Assembly: GCA_964353855.1 (NCBI GenBank)
Contig: CAYGWX010000008.1
Location: 4,955-68,954 of the forward strand
Direction of reading: 5' to 3'
Source: CAYGWX01 sp964353855 [NCBI: uncultured bacterium]
GTDB taxonomy: Bacteria > Edwardsbacteria > CAYGWX01
Length of the DNA: 64,000 bases
Shown: piece after piece, positions 1 through 7,871 of the stretch
How the letters are laid out: each line of letters begins with the position of its first letter
Numbering within the stretch: position 1 is the first letter of the stretch
The notes under the pieces: model-generated
Databases searched by the model: none
What the model was told of the DNA's origin: nothing
Seen by the model: only the letters and a program-made list of their open reading frames with translations
Made by a program: the position numbers and the translations under genes

Positions 1-1
1 T

Positions 2-379
2 GAGAGAGAAATCGGAGAGCATCAGCTCGTGAAACAGATGATCGCTGAGATGGCCCGGGACTACGAAGCTTCCCGGCTCCTCTGGCTGCGCGCGGGGTGT
101 CATAAAAACCAGGGCCAACCGAATATGCGGGAGACCTCCCTGGCCAAGTGGTTTGCTTCCGTGGCTTCGGAACGCTGCGCCTCGGATGCCGTGCAGATCC
201 ACGGCGCCTATGGATATTCCGACGATTACCCCGTGGGAAGGTTTTACCGTAACGCTAAGGGCGGAGTGATCTACGAGGGCACCCGGGAGATCATGACCCT
301 TCTTCAGGCGGATTACGCACTGGGCTACCGCCAGGACAAGCCCAGACGTTGCGAGCTTCCGAAGTGGGAAGAGAAGTAG
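2..379 (+). CDS. Acyl-CoA dehydrogenase, C-terminal part (5' truncated by window edge)
   Basis: The reading frame is open from the window edge, so only the C-terminal helical domain is present. The segment EIGEHQLVKQMIAEM and the later DAVQIHGAYGYSDDYPV and VIYEGTREI match the FAD-contacting and C-terminal segments conserved in acyl-CoA dehydrogenases, which oxidise acyl-CoA thioesters and pass electrons to electron-transfer flavoprotein. The usual RDA before the IYEGT motif reads RNAKGGV here. The catalytic glutamate region and substrate class cannot be judged. It lies 33 bases upstream of mscL. The family call is firm; the substrate is unknown. Confidence 0.9.
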   Translation, partial: EREIGEHQLVKQMIAEMARDYEASRLLWLRAGCHKNQGQPNMRETSLAKWFASVASERCASDAVQIHGAYGYSDDYPVGRFYRNAKGGVIYEGTREIMTLLQADYALGYRQDKPRRCELPKWEEK

Positions 380-412
380 ACCCCCCCATCCTCATTGAAA
401 AGGAAGGTTTAG

Positions 413-856
413 ATGTTCAAGGAATTCAAGGAGTTCGCCATGCGGGGCAACGTTCTCGACATGGCCATCGGGATCATCATCGGCGCTGCCTTCGGAAAGA
501 TCATCACTTCCATCGTCAACGACATCCTCATGCCGCCTCTGGGCCTGATCCTCGGCAAAGTGGATTTCTCGAGCCTGTTCATCAATCTCTCGGGCCAGGC
601 GTACCCCACCTTGGCGGCGGCCAAGGCTGCTGGCGCTGCGACCATGAATTACGGCCTGTTCATCAACACCGTGATAGACTTCCTCATCGTGGCCTTCGTG
701 ATCTTCCTCCTGGTCAAGCAGGTCAACCATTTCAAAAAACAGCCGGCCCCGGCCGCGCCCCCGACCCGGGAATGTCCGTTCTGCCTGTCCGCGGTCCCGC
801 TCAAGTCGACCCGCTGCGCGTTCTGCACCTCGGAGCTCAAGTCCTCACCGTCGTAA
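413..856 (+). CDS. mscL: Large-conductance mechanosensitive channel MscL with C-terminal zinc-ribbon-like tail
   Basis: The protein (147 residues) carries the MscL N-terminal signature [20 protein letters not shown] in the first membrane helix (about residues 11-45) and a second helix near 78-101. MscL forms a homopentameric inner-membrane pore that opens under extreme membrane tension on hypo-osmotic shock. After the cytoplasmic helix there is a Pro/Ala linker and two CxxC pairs (CPFC at 121-124 and CAFC at 135-138), which look like a small zinc ribbon. The E. coli protein (136 residues) lacks this extension. The start ATG has AAGGAAGG upstream. Identification is secure; zinc binding is inferred from the cysteine spacing. 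Confidence 0.95.
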   Translation: MFKEFKEFAMRGNVLDMAIGIIIGAAFGKIITSIVNDILMPPLGLILGKVDFSSLFINLSGQAYPTLAAAKAAGAATMNYGLFINTVIDFLIVAFVIFLLVKQVNHFKKQPAPAAPPTRECPFCLSAVPLKSTRCAFCTSELKSSPS

Positions 857-988
857 GGTGAGGGAATCATTATCAAAGGCCACAGGAAGAGCGGGACAGT
901 TAGATCTATTCCAGGCGGGTAACACCAGCCTTGCCCTTCACGGCTGGGAAAAGTAAGTCTCATCATTGGATAAGGTAAGAGCATCAAT

Positions 989-1513
989 TTGGCTAAGGAA
1001 CTTACAGGCATGAAAGACTACCATCCTCGTCGCCCGGAGAAGATGATGCCGGAAAAGGCCGAGCTCCTCGAAGTCATCCAGGGCCAGAAGTTCATGACCC
1101 TTGCGATGTGCAAAGGCGATGATCCCTATCTGGCCACTATCAACTATGTCTACGATGTGGCGCAGAACTGCTTTTTCTTCCACTGCTCTCCGGTGGGGAA
1201 GAAGATGGATTACTTGAAGGCCAACCCGAAGGTCTGGGGGGTGGTGGTCGAAGACCGGGGCTACCTGGACGGGGAGTGCAATCACGCCTACCGGTCGGTT
1301 CAGTTCGCCGGTAGGGCTGAGATCCTTGCGGATTCCGAGGCGAAGCGCCAGGGCTTGACCCGGTTGATAGACGCTCTGGAAAATAAACCCGAACCCGTTA
1401 GGCAACGCTTGCTCGGGAAAAACGACCTGAGCGGCGTGGGGGTCGTGAAGATCCACGTCCTGGAGATGACCGGAAAGATGAATCCCGCGAAGAAGGAGGA
1501 GGTCGTTTCATGA
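989..1513 (+). CDS. Pyridoxamine 5'-phosphate oxidase-family flavin-binding protein (NimA-like)
   Basis: A 174-residue split-barrel protein of the PNPOx/NimA class: the core has FMTLAMCKGDDPYLATINY, then FFFHCSPVGKKMDYLKANP and a VQFAGRAEIL strand, as in small FMN-binding proteins that reduce or sequester small molecules. The first possible start is TTG at 989; ATG at 1010, with AAGGA upstream, is an equally good start. Its stop overlaps the next start by four bases (ATGA), so it is translationally coupled to the flavodiiron protein and may share redox work with it. The substrate is unknown. Confidence 0.8.
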   Translation: MAKELTGMKDYHPRRPEKMMPEKAELLEVIQGQKFMTLAMCKGDDPYLATINYVYDVAQNCFFFHCSPVGKKMDYLKANPKVWGVVVEDRGYLDGECNHAYRSVQFAGRAEILADSEAKRQGLTRLIDALENKPEPVRQRLLGKNDLSGVGVVKIHVLEMTGKMNPAKKEEVVS

Positions 1514-2685
1514 AGCCCAGGAAGATCCGGGAGGGGGTGTTCTGGATGGGGGCCGTGGACTGGGAGCGGAGGCTTTTCGATGCCCTGATCCCCCTGCCCG
1601 ACGGGACCAGTTACAATGCCTACCTGGTCCAGGGGAGCGAGAAAACGGCCCTCCTGGACACGGTGGACCCGAGCAAGGCGGAGGAACTTCTGGAGCAGTT
1701 GAAAAATATGCCCCGAATCGATTATATTATAGCACATCACGCCGAGCAGGACCACTCCGGCTCCCTGCCCATGGTTTTGGAGAAATACGCCGGGGCCAGG
1801 GTCCTGGCCACGGCCAAAGGGGTCGGGATGCTTCGGGATCACCTGCTCATTCCCGAGGAGCGGTTCCAGGTTGTGGAGGATGGACAGGCCCTCTCCCTGG
1901 GGGGGAAGACCCTTCGCTTCCTGCACACCCCCTGGGTGCACTGGCCGGAGACGATGTGCAGTTACCTGGTCGAGGAGAAAATCCTATTCTCCTGCGACTT
2001 CTTCGGCTCGCACCTGGCGACCACGGATCTCTACGCCGATGAGGCCCGGGTCTACGAGCCGGCTAAACGCTACTTCGCCGAGATCATGATGCCCTTTCGG
2101 GCGCAGATCCAGAAGAACCTGGAAAAGGTCGAGGCCCTGGAGCTTTCCCTGATCGCGCCCAGCCACGGCCCGGTATATGCCAAGCCCGAGTTCATCCTTT
2201 CGGCCTATAAGGACTGGGTCTCCTCGGAGCCCGGCAACCGGGTGATCGTTCCCTACATCTCCATGCACGGCAGCCTCCAGGCCATGGTGGATCGTCTGGT
2301 GGGAGCCCTGGTTGACCGCGGAGTTCAAGCCGAGCCTTACGATCTATCGGTGACCGACATCGGAAAGCTGGCCACGGCCATGGTGGATACCGCTACTGTG
2401 GTCTTCGGCACTCCGGCGGTGCTGGGCGGAGCCCATCCACACGTAGTCACCGCAGCCTATCTGGCGGATGCCCTGAGGCCCAAGGCCCTTTTCGCTTCGC
2501 TCATCGGGTCCTACGGCTGGGGAGCCAAGCTTGCTGAGCAGGTGCAGGGATTGGTGTCGCACCTCAAGGTTGAATTTTTACCCCCGGTGCTCTGCAGGGG
2601 CTTTCCCAGAGAGGAAGATTTCAAGGCCTTGGTGGATCTGGCCGAAGCCATCGCCCAGAAGCACAGGGAACGAAACTTATCCTGA
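1510..2685 (+). CDS. Flavodiiron protein (A-type flavoprotein; O2/NO reductase type)
   Basis: The protein (391 residues) has a metallo-beta-lactamase-fold N-terminal half and a flavodoxin-like C-terminal half. The diiron motif HHAEQDH lies at 76-82, further ligand candidates follow in TPWVHWPE, SCDFFGSH and PSHGPVYA, and the FMN loop is VPYISMHGSLQ near 248. Flavodiiron proteins reduce O2 to water or NO to N2O in the cytoplasm of anaerobes, using rubredoxin or a similar donor. No rubredoxin domain is fused. Coupling to the upstream flavin protein suggests an oxidative or nitrosative stress module. O2 versus NO preference cannot be read from sequence. Confidence 0.93.
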   Translation: MKPRKIREGVFWMGAVDWERRLFDALIPLPDGTSYNAYLVQGSEKTALLDTVDPSKAEELLEQLKNMPRIDYIIAHHAEQDHSGSLPMVLEKYAGARVLATAKGVGMLRDHLLIPEERFQVVEDGQALSLGGKTLRFLHTPWVHWPETMCSYLVEEKILFSCDFFGSHLATTDLYADEARVYEPAKRYFAEIMMPFRAQIQKNLEKVEALELSLIAPSHGPVYAKPEFILSAYKDWVSSEPGNRVIVPYISMHGSLQAMVDRLVGALVDRGVQAEPYDLSVTDIGKLATAMVDTATVVFGTPAVLGGAHPHVVTAAYLADALRPKALFASLIGSYGWGAKLAEQVQGLVSHLKVEFLPPVLCRGFPREEDFKALVDLAEAIAQKHRERNLS

Positions 2686-2744
2686 TATCTGAGAATCACG
2701 GACCCCAAAAATCTCAATCATTAAGCAGGAGGAAAAAAGAGGAC

Positions 2745-3884
2745 ATGAAAAGGGCAGTATTCGTAACACTCGTCTTCGCTCTGGCCATGGGTTTGGGCTG
2801 CAAGTCCGGCCCCAAGGTCATCAAGATCGGCGTGGCCGGGCCGATGACGGGGGACCAGGCCAAGATGGGCATGGATTTGGTGAACGGCGTATCCCTGGCT
2901 GTGGACGAGTGGAACGCCAAGGGCGGCGTCCTGGGAGCGAAAGTCGAGATCGTGAAGGGCGACGACCGCCGGGACCCCAAGGAGGCCAACTCCCTGGCCC
3001 AGAAACTGGTGAACGACGGCGTGGTTGCGGTGGTCGGACACTTCAACTCCTCCTGCTCCATCCCGGCCAGCCTGATCTACCACGAGAACAAGGTTCCGCA
3101 GATCAGCCCGGCCTCGACCAACCCCCAGCTCACCCAGCAGGGCTTCGGCAGCGTGTTCCGCACCTGCGGCCGGGACGACCAGCAGGGCTCTGTGGGCGCT
3201 AAGTTCGTGCTCCAGGTCCTCGGGAAGAAGAGAATCGCGGTCCTTCACGACAAGACGACCTACGGGCAGGGCCTGGCGGACGAGTTCAAGAAGGCCCTGG
3301 ATGACTCAGCCCAGGTCGTTATCTACGAGGGCATCATCCAGGGGGACAAGGACTTCAAGGCCGTCCTGACCAAGGTCAAGCAGGCCAAGCCCGAGGTGGT
3401 CTATTTCGGGGGCATCTATCCCGAGGCCGGGCTGTTGGTCCGGCAGATGAAGGACCTGGGGATCAAGACCGACTTCGTTGCCGGGGACGGGGTGATCGAC
3501 CCGGAGTTTCTGAAGATCGCCGGAGATGCCGCCCTGGGGTGTTACCTCTCCTTCGGCCCCTCGGTCAAGGAGCTCCCCACGGCCAAGCGCTTCATCGAGG
3601 CCCACCAGGCGAAGTACGGGGAGATCGGCCCTTATTCAGTTTACTCTTACGATGCGGCGAACATCATCCTGACAGCGATCCAGGCGGCCGGAAAGCCGGA
3701 CGGGGACAAGATCGCCGAGGAGATCCACAAGATCAAGTACGACGGCGCCATCGGCACCATCCAGTTCGACCCCAAGGGCGATGTGCTCAAGGCCCCCTAC
3801 ATCTTCTGGCAGGTCCAGAAGGTCGCGGGCCCGGACGGCAAGGAGAAACTGGACTTCGTGCCCTGCAAGGAGCAGGCGCAATAA
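2745..3884 (+). CDS. Branched-chain amino-acid ABC transporter substrate-binding lipoprotein
   Basis: A 379-residue LivJ/LivK-type periplasmic binding protein. The N-terminus is a lipoprotein signal ending in LGC (cleavage before Cys19), followed by IKIGVAGPMTGDQAKMGMD, the family's first strand and ligand loop. Later blocks such as VVGHFNSSCSIPA, ISPASTNPQLT and YSYDAANIILTAI match the two-lobed fold that captures leucine, isoleucine, valine or related ligands. It is first in the liv cluster, ahead of livH and livM. A good Shine-Dalgarno (AGGAGG) precedes ATG. The exact ligand is not predictable; this family also binds amides and aromatic compounds. Confidence 0.93.
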   Translation: MKRAVFVTLVFALAMGLGCKSGPKVIKIGVAGPMTGDQAKMGMDLVNGVSLAVDEWNAKGGVLGAKVEIVKGDDRRDPKEANSLAQKLVNDGVVAVVGHFNSSCSIPASLIYHENKVPQISPASTNPQLTQQGFGSVFRTCGRDDQQGSVGAKFVLQVLGKKRIAVLHDKTTYGQGLADEFKKALDDSAQVVIYEGIIQGDKDFKAVLTKVKQAKPEVVYFGGIYPEAGLLVRQMKDLGIKTDFVAGDGVIDPEFLKIAGDAALGCYLSFGPSVKELPTAKRFIEAHQAKYGEIGPYSVYSYDAANIILTAIQAAGKPDGDKIAEEIHKIKYDGAIGTIQFDPKGDVLKAPYIFWQVQKVAGPDGKEKLDFVPCKEQAQ

Positions 3885-3892
3885 AAAGACTC

Positions 3893-3960
3893 ATTGCAAA
3901 ATGACCACTTAGCATTTTAAAATGCAAAATGTTCAATGCGGAATGTAGGATGAGGCAGTT
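3893..3960. repeat. AT-rich degenerate word repeat between substrate-binding protein and livH
   Basis: The gap holds near-repeats of AAAATG/GCAAAATG/GGAATG, including the palindrome GCATTTTAAAATGC. It belongs with the other short quasi-periodic patches in this window. No function assigned; a weak hairpin between operon genes is possible. Confidence 0.5.
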
Positions 3961-3979
3961 CAAGATAAGGCCTAATTAG

Positions 3980-4894
3980 GTGTTTCTTCAACAACTGGTC
4001 AACGGCCTGACCGTGGGCTCAGTGTACGCCCTGATCGCCCTGGGCTATACCATGGTCTACGGCATCCTGGAGTTCATCAACTTCGCCCACGGGGAGATTT
4101 ACATGGTCGGGGCCTACCTCGGCATCATCGCCGTGGCCCTGGCCACGTCCCTGGGCCTGGGAGGGTTTCCCATCCTCCTCCTCGTCATCGCCTTCGTGTT
4201 CGCGATGGCCTTCTCGGCCTCCTGGGGAGTGACCATCGAGCGATTAGCCTACCGGCCCCTTCGCCAGGCCCCGAGGCTGGCCCCTCTGATCTCGGCCCTG
4301 GGGGTCTCCATCTTCCTGCAGAACTTCGTGATGGTCACCCAGGGAACCCGGGACAAGGTCTTCCGCCTCACCGAGCATCCCCTCCCGCTGACCAGCGGAA
4401 GCATCACCTTCGGCTCGACCCAGATCTCCTTCGTCCAGGTGATGATCATGGGCACGGCGGTTTTCCTGATGATCCTGCTGTCCCTGTTCATCGGCAAGAC
4501 CAAGCTGGGCAAGGCGATGCGGGCCACAGCCCAGGACCAGAAGATGGCCTATCTGGTGGGCATAGACATCAACCGGGTCATCTCGGTAACCTTCCTGATC
4601 GGGTCAGCCCTGGGCGCGGCGGCCGGGGTGATGGTCGCGCTGTACTACGGGCTGGTGAATTTCTTCATCGGATACATCGCCGGGATCAAGGCCTTCACGG
4701 CCGCGGTCCTGGGCGGGATCGGGAACGTCCCCGGGGCGATGCTGGGAGGCATCATCCTGGGCCTGGTGGAGAGCTTCGGGGCAGGCTACCTCTCCAGCGA
4801 ATACAAGGATGTCTACGCCTTCGTCATCCTGGTCGTCTTCCTCATCTTCCGTCCCCAGGGCCTGCTGGGCGAGCGGGTGAGCGAGAAGGTCTAA
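3980..4894 (+). CDS. livH: Branched-chain amino-acid ABC transporter permease LivH
   Basis: A 304-residue inner-membrane permease, with the family start FLQQLVNGLTVGSVYALIAL and the motif ILEFINFAHGEIYMVGAY. The EAA-like coupling region KAMRATAQDQKMAYLVGID is where the ATPases LivG/LivF dock. Eight or so hydrophobic segments are visible. The start is GTG at 3980. The stop TAA directly abuts the livM ATG, so LivH and LivM are translated together and form the transmembrane heterodimer. Confidence 0.95.
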   Translation: MFLQQLVNGLTVGSVYALIALGYTMVYGILEFINFAHGEIYMVGAYLGIIAVALATSLGLGGFPILLLVIAFVFAMAFSASWGVTIERLAYRPLRQAPRLAPLISALGVSIFLQNFVMVTQGTRDKVFRLTEHPLPLTSGSITFGSTQISFVQVMIMGTAVFLMILLSLFIGKTKLGKAMRATAQDQKMAYLVGIDINRVISVTFLIGSALGAAAGVMVALYYGLVNFFIGYIAGIKAFTAAVLGGIGNVPGAMLGGIILGLVESFGAGYLSSEYKDVYAFVILVVFLIFRPQGLLGERVSEKV

Positions 4895-6028
4895 ATGAAC
4901 CTCCTTAAACGTCTGGGCTGGGCGCCCTGGCTGGGCTTCCTGGTCCTTCCCTTCGGGGGATGGAAGCTGGCCCTGGGCCTGGCCGGGGCTATCCTCGTCC
5001 TGATCCTTCTGACCCCGGTCTGGGAGGCCGTGCGCCGCGGCCTTACGCACACAAGCCAAGCGATTTCAGAGAGAGTCGGCCGGACCGGCAGACCTCTTCA
5101 GGCCGGGTCCAGGGTCGGATTCGTCATCCTGCTCCTCATCCTGCCGCTCGTCCTCAACCGCTACTTCGTGGACGTGGCGGTCCTGGCCGGGATCTACATC
5201 GTCCTGGCCCTGGGCCTGAACATCGTGGTCGGCCTGACCGGGCTCCTGGCCCTGGGGTTCATCGCCTTCTACGCGGTCGGAGCATATGCCTATGCGCTGC
5301 TTTGGCTGCACTTCAAACTGCCCTTCTGGCTGGGCCTGCCCATCGGAGCCCTGGTCGCCTGTCTCTTCGGGGTCCTCCTGGGGAGCCCGGTGCTCCGGCT
5401 GCGCGGGGATTACCTGGCCATCGTGACCCTGGGTTTCGGGGAGATCACGCGCATCGTCCTGAACAATTGGGACGAGGTCACCCGGGGGCCGAACGGCATC
5501 CTGGGCATCCAGCGCCCCATCCTCTTCGGTTTCCAGTTCCGGCAGCCGATGCACTACTATTACCTCATCCTGCTGATGGTGGTCCTGACCATCTTCGTGG
5601 TCCGGCGCCTGGAGCGCAGCCGCATCGGCCGCGCCTGGGTTGCGGTCCGGGAGGACGAGACCGCGGCCCGGGCCATGGGCGTGAACGTGACCGCGATGAA
5701 ACTTTTGGCCTTCGCCGTGGGCGCTGCCTTCGCGGGATTAGCGGGAGTTTTCTTCGCCGGCAAGATGACCTTCATCTCCCCGGAGTCCTTCACCTTCATG
5801 GAATCCGTGATGGTGCTGTGCATGGTGGTTCTGGGCGGGATGGGGAGCATCCCCGGGGTCATTCTCGGGGCGGTCCTCTTGATCATCCTGCCCGAGGCTC
5901 TGAGGCAGTTCCAGCTCTACCGCCTTCTGGTCTTCGGAGGGGCCATGGCCATGATGATGGTCTTCCGTCCCCAGGGCCTGATCCCCAGCAAGAGGAGGAA
6001 GATGGAGCTGGTTCATGATGAGAAGTAG
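4895..6028 (+). CDS. livM: Branched-chain amino-acid ABC transporter permease LivM
   Basis: A 377-residue permease partner of LivH. About 80 residues of hydrophobic and basic N-terminal extension precede the conserved core LAGIYIVLALGLNIVVGLTG. The coupling loop is GRAWVAVREDETAARAMGVN, and the C-terminus ends FRPQGLIPSKRRK as in other LivM proteins. It directly follows livH with no spacer. It would normally be followed at once by livG, but here the order is broken by about 970 bases holding a repeat element and an AT-rich gene. Confidence 0.94.
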   Translation: MNLLKRLGWAPWLGFLVLPFGGWKLALGLAGAILVLILLTPVWEAVRRGLTHTSQAISERVGRTGRPLQAGSRVGFVILLLILPLVLNRYFVDVAVLAGIYIVLALGLNIVVGLTGLLALGFIAFYAVGAYAYALLWLHFKLPFWLGLPIGALVACLFGVLLGSPVLRLRGDYLAIVTLGFGEITRIVLNNWDEVTRGPNGILGIQRPILFGFQFRQPMHYYYLILLMVVLTIFVVRRLERSRIGRAWVAVREDETAARAMGVNVTAMKLLAFAVGAAFAGLAGVFFAGKMTFISPESFTFMESVMVLCMVVLGGMGSIPGVILGAVLLIILPEALRQFQLYRLLVFGGAMAMMMVFRPQGLIPSKRRKMELVHDEK

Positions 6029-6056
6029 AGAGTAGAAAGTAGAGAGTAGAGAGAAC
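6021..6056. repeat. Quasi-tandem AGAGTAGAAAGT-type repeat
   Basis: Immediately at the livM stop codon there are four imperfect copies of GTAGAGA/GTAGAAA (period 7-8). The livM stop TAG itself is made from this repeat. One of several short-period patches in this window. Confidence 0.6.
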
Positions 6057-6092
6057 AAACTATATATAGAGAGAGGTTCTTCGGTAAGGGGC

Positions 6093-6118
6093 GGGACCAC
6101 AAGATATAGTGGTCCCCC
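6093..6118 (+). terminator. Hairpin downstream of livM (possible terminator)
   Basis: GGGACCAC and GTGGTCCC form an 8-bp perfect stem around an 8-base loop, followed by CCTTCTC. It could end or attenuate transcription from livM before the inserted gene; the T-tract is weak. Confidence 0.45.
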
Positions 6119-6138
6119 TTCTCAGGGGACGTAAGCAG

Positions 6139-6263
6139 GTCCGACAAAGCTCAGTTATCCCGTTTATAGACGAGACAGGCTCGGAAGGGGGACCTCCGAA
6201 AGGCCTCCTAAATCTCAAGGGGTTTCCGAGGTATTCACGCGATACTCACGCCGTATTCACGCG
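6139..6263. repeat. Repeat element E1: CCGACAAAGCTCAGTTA word plus three 11-bp direct repeats
   Basis: The 17-base word CCGACAAAGCTCAGTTA at 6141-6157 recurs exactly at 45533-45549. Downstream, 6231-6263 is three direct repeats of 11 bases (GTATTCACGCG, ATACTCACGCC, GTATTCACGCG) with core TCACGC, and the same core in 11-bp steps recurs at 45613-45656. The element sits just upstream of an AT-rich gene that splits the liv operon. No coding potential is convincing. Confidence 0.65.
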
Positions 6264-6316
6264 CTCCCCTCCCACATATAGGGAAATGAGGGGGAAAGGA
6301 GGGCTTAGAACACTAT

Positions 6317-6997
6317 ATGTTGTGGTTAGTTAAAAAGAATCAAGACGAAAGGAAAACGTCGTTGTTTCGTGGTTCAAAAAGCATTGTCCTGATAGGCCTT
6401 ATCCTCCTCGTCGCGAGCGGGGCGTTAGCAGAACCCACGGGGAGTATCCTTGGTAGGGTGACAGACGCTAAGACGGGCGTGGTGCTACCCGATGCAGACG
6501 TGTTTATCTTGGACACAAAGAAGAATGCTGTTACGGATGAGAACGGCTACTTTGTAATAGAAAATGTTCCAGTAGGTACTTATACCCTTAAAGTTAAAAT
6601 AATTGGATATAAAGTTTCAGAAAAAACTGAAGCTACCGTTAACCAAGGCCGCACTACAATACAGGATTGCAAACTTGAACTGAAGAATCCCCCGTTAGAA
6701 GGTTCTACGACTATTGTTTCCACTGGTAAAATTACCGGCAAAGTGGAGGATGAAGGAACGTGGGAAGGACTGCCGATGGCGAAAGTGATTATAGTCGGCA
6801 CAAAAATAAGCGTTACTACGGATTTGGACGGTAAGTTCACAATTGAAAACGTACCTGGTGGAACTTATAGACTTGAAGCAACGATGGTAGGTTTTAAGAG
6901 TTCAGTGGCAAAGCGCGTTCTTGTTATCCCAGGAAAAACCACGGTTAAAAAACTCAGACTAGAGATGGTTGTGTTTAAAAATTTTGTATTTTATTAA
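6317..6997 (+). CDS. Carboxypeptidase-regulatory-like (CarboxypepD_reg) two-domain secreted protein, likely acquired
   Basis: The protein (226 residues) has a signal-like hydrophobic segment (IVLIGLILLVASGALA) and two copies of a beta-sandwich domain: GSILGRVTDAKTGVVLPDADV...GYFVIENVPVGTYTLKV and GKITGKVEDEGTWEGLPMAKV...GKFTIENVPGGTYRLEA. This domain is common on cell-surface proteins and at the N-terminus of SusC/Oar-type receptors. The DNA is visibly more AT-rich than the flanking liv genes, and the protein ends abruptly (MVVFKNFVFY) two bases before livG, so it may be a truncated remnant. Its start is uncertain, as no strong ribosome-binding site precedes ATG 6317. Confidence 0.75.
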   Translation: MLWLVKKNQDERKTSLFRGSKSIVLIGLILLVASGALAEPTGSILGRVTDAKTGVVLPDADVFILDTKKNAVTDENGYFVIENVPVGTYTLKVKIIGYKVSEKTEATVNQGRTTIQDCKLELKNPPLEGSTTIVSTGKITGKVEDEGTWEGLPMAKVIIVGTKISVTTDLDGKFTIENVPGGTYRLEATMVGFKSSVAKRVLVIPGKTTVKKLRLEMVVFKNFVFY

Positions 6998-6999
6998 AC

Positions 7000-7776
7000 A
7001 TGACTCTCCTTGAAGCCAAGAAAGTCACCAAACACTTCGGGGGCCTGAAGGCCCTCCACGAAGTGGACTTGAACGTCTCCTCAGGCGAGATCGTGGGGAT
7101 GATCGGGCCCAACGGGGCGGGCAAGACGACCTTCTTCAACTGCATCACGGGCATGCACCAGGCCACGAAGGGCGAGATCCAGTTCCACGGGAAGCACAGC
7201 CTGTGCGGCAAGCGCCCGGACGAGATCGCCAAATTGGGCATCGCCCGCACCTTCCAGAACATCCGCCTGTTCGGGGACATGACCGCCCTGGAGAACGTGA
7301 TGCTGGGCCGGCACTGCCGGACCAGGGCCGGGTTCTGGGGCGCGGTGTTCACGCCCCCGGGTGTGCTCAAAGAGGAGCGCGAGACCGTGAAGCGGAGCCA
7401 CGAATTGCTCTCCTTCGTGGATCTGGCGGACTACGCCCAGGAGCGGGCCCGGAACCTGCCCTACGGGCTTCAGCGCAGATTGGAGATCGCCCGGGCCATG
7501 GCCACAGAGCCGTCGCTCCTGTTCCTGGACGAGCCCGCGGCCGGGATGAACCCTCAGGAGGTGGGGGGCTTGATGGCCCTGATCCGCAGGATCCGGGACT
7601 CCGGGATCACCATCCTCCTGATCGAGCACCACATGAAGGTCGTGATGGGGATCTGCGAAAGGGTCGCGGTGCTGGATTACGGCCTGAAGATTGCGGAGGG
7701 GGCACCCGCAGAGATCCAATGCGACCCCAAGGTCATCGAGGCCTACCTGGGCAAAGACGAGGAGTGCATCACCTAA
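7000..7776 (+). CDS. livG: Branched-chain amino-acid ABC transporter ATPase LivG
   Basis: A 258-residue ABC ATPase. Walker A is GPNGAGKTT (about 35-43), then the LivG-typical IARTFQNIRLFGDMTALENV, the signature block NLPYGLQRRLEIARAMA, Walker B LLFLDEPAAGMN and the switch IEHHMKVVM. It powers LivHM together with LivF. ATG 7000 is two bases after the stop of the inserted AT-rich gene and lacks a clear ribosome-binding site, so its translation may depend on reading through that gene. Confidence 0.94.
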   Translation: MTLLEAKKVTKHFGGLKALHEVDLNVSSGEIVGMIGPNGAGKTTFFNCITGMHQATKGEIQFHGKHSLCGKRPDEIAKLGIARTFQNIRLFGDMTALENVMLGRHCRTRAGFWGAVFTPPGVLKEERETVKRSHELLSFVDLADYAQERARNLPYGLQRRLEIARAMATEPSLLFLDEPAAGMNPQEVGGLMALIRRIRDSGITILLIEHHMKVVMGICERVAVLDYGLKIAEGAPAEIQCDPKVIEAYLGKDEECIT

Positions 7777-7778
7777 AT

Positions 7779-7862
7779 GGGGTTAGACGGTTGGACGGTT
7801 AGGCCGTTCGACGGTAAAAGAGGTTTCCCGGTTCGACGAACAACGAACAACCAAAAACCGAC
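7779..7862. repeat. Quasi-periodic patch (GGTTAGACGGTTGGACGG; ACGAACAACGAACAACC)
   Basis: Between livG and livF there are two adjoining short-period patches: one with unit about GGTTGGAC/GGTTAGAC and one with unit about CGAACAA. Another member of the degenerate intergenic repeat class seen throughout the window. No gene or clear hairpin. Confidence 0.55.
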
Positions 7863-7871
7863 CACTTTATT

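Noticed and set aside
857-988. Riboswitch before the PNPOx-like gene
   Set aside because: The gap has short stems only and no consensus of FMN, cobalamin or other known classes.
4960-6018. 352-codon plus-strand frame inside livM
   Set aside because: Out-of-frame shadow of a well-supported permease; Arg/Pro/Gly-rich.
6109-6333. 74-codon frame before the inserted liv gene
   Set aside because: It spans element E1 and its 11-bp repeats; no family features or ribosome-binding site.
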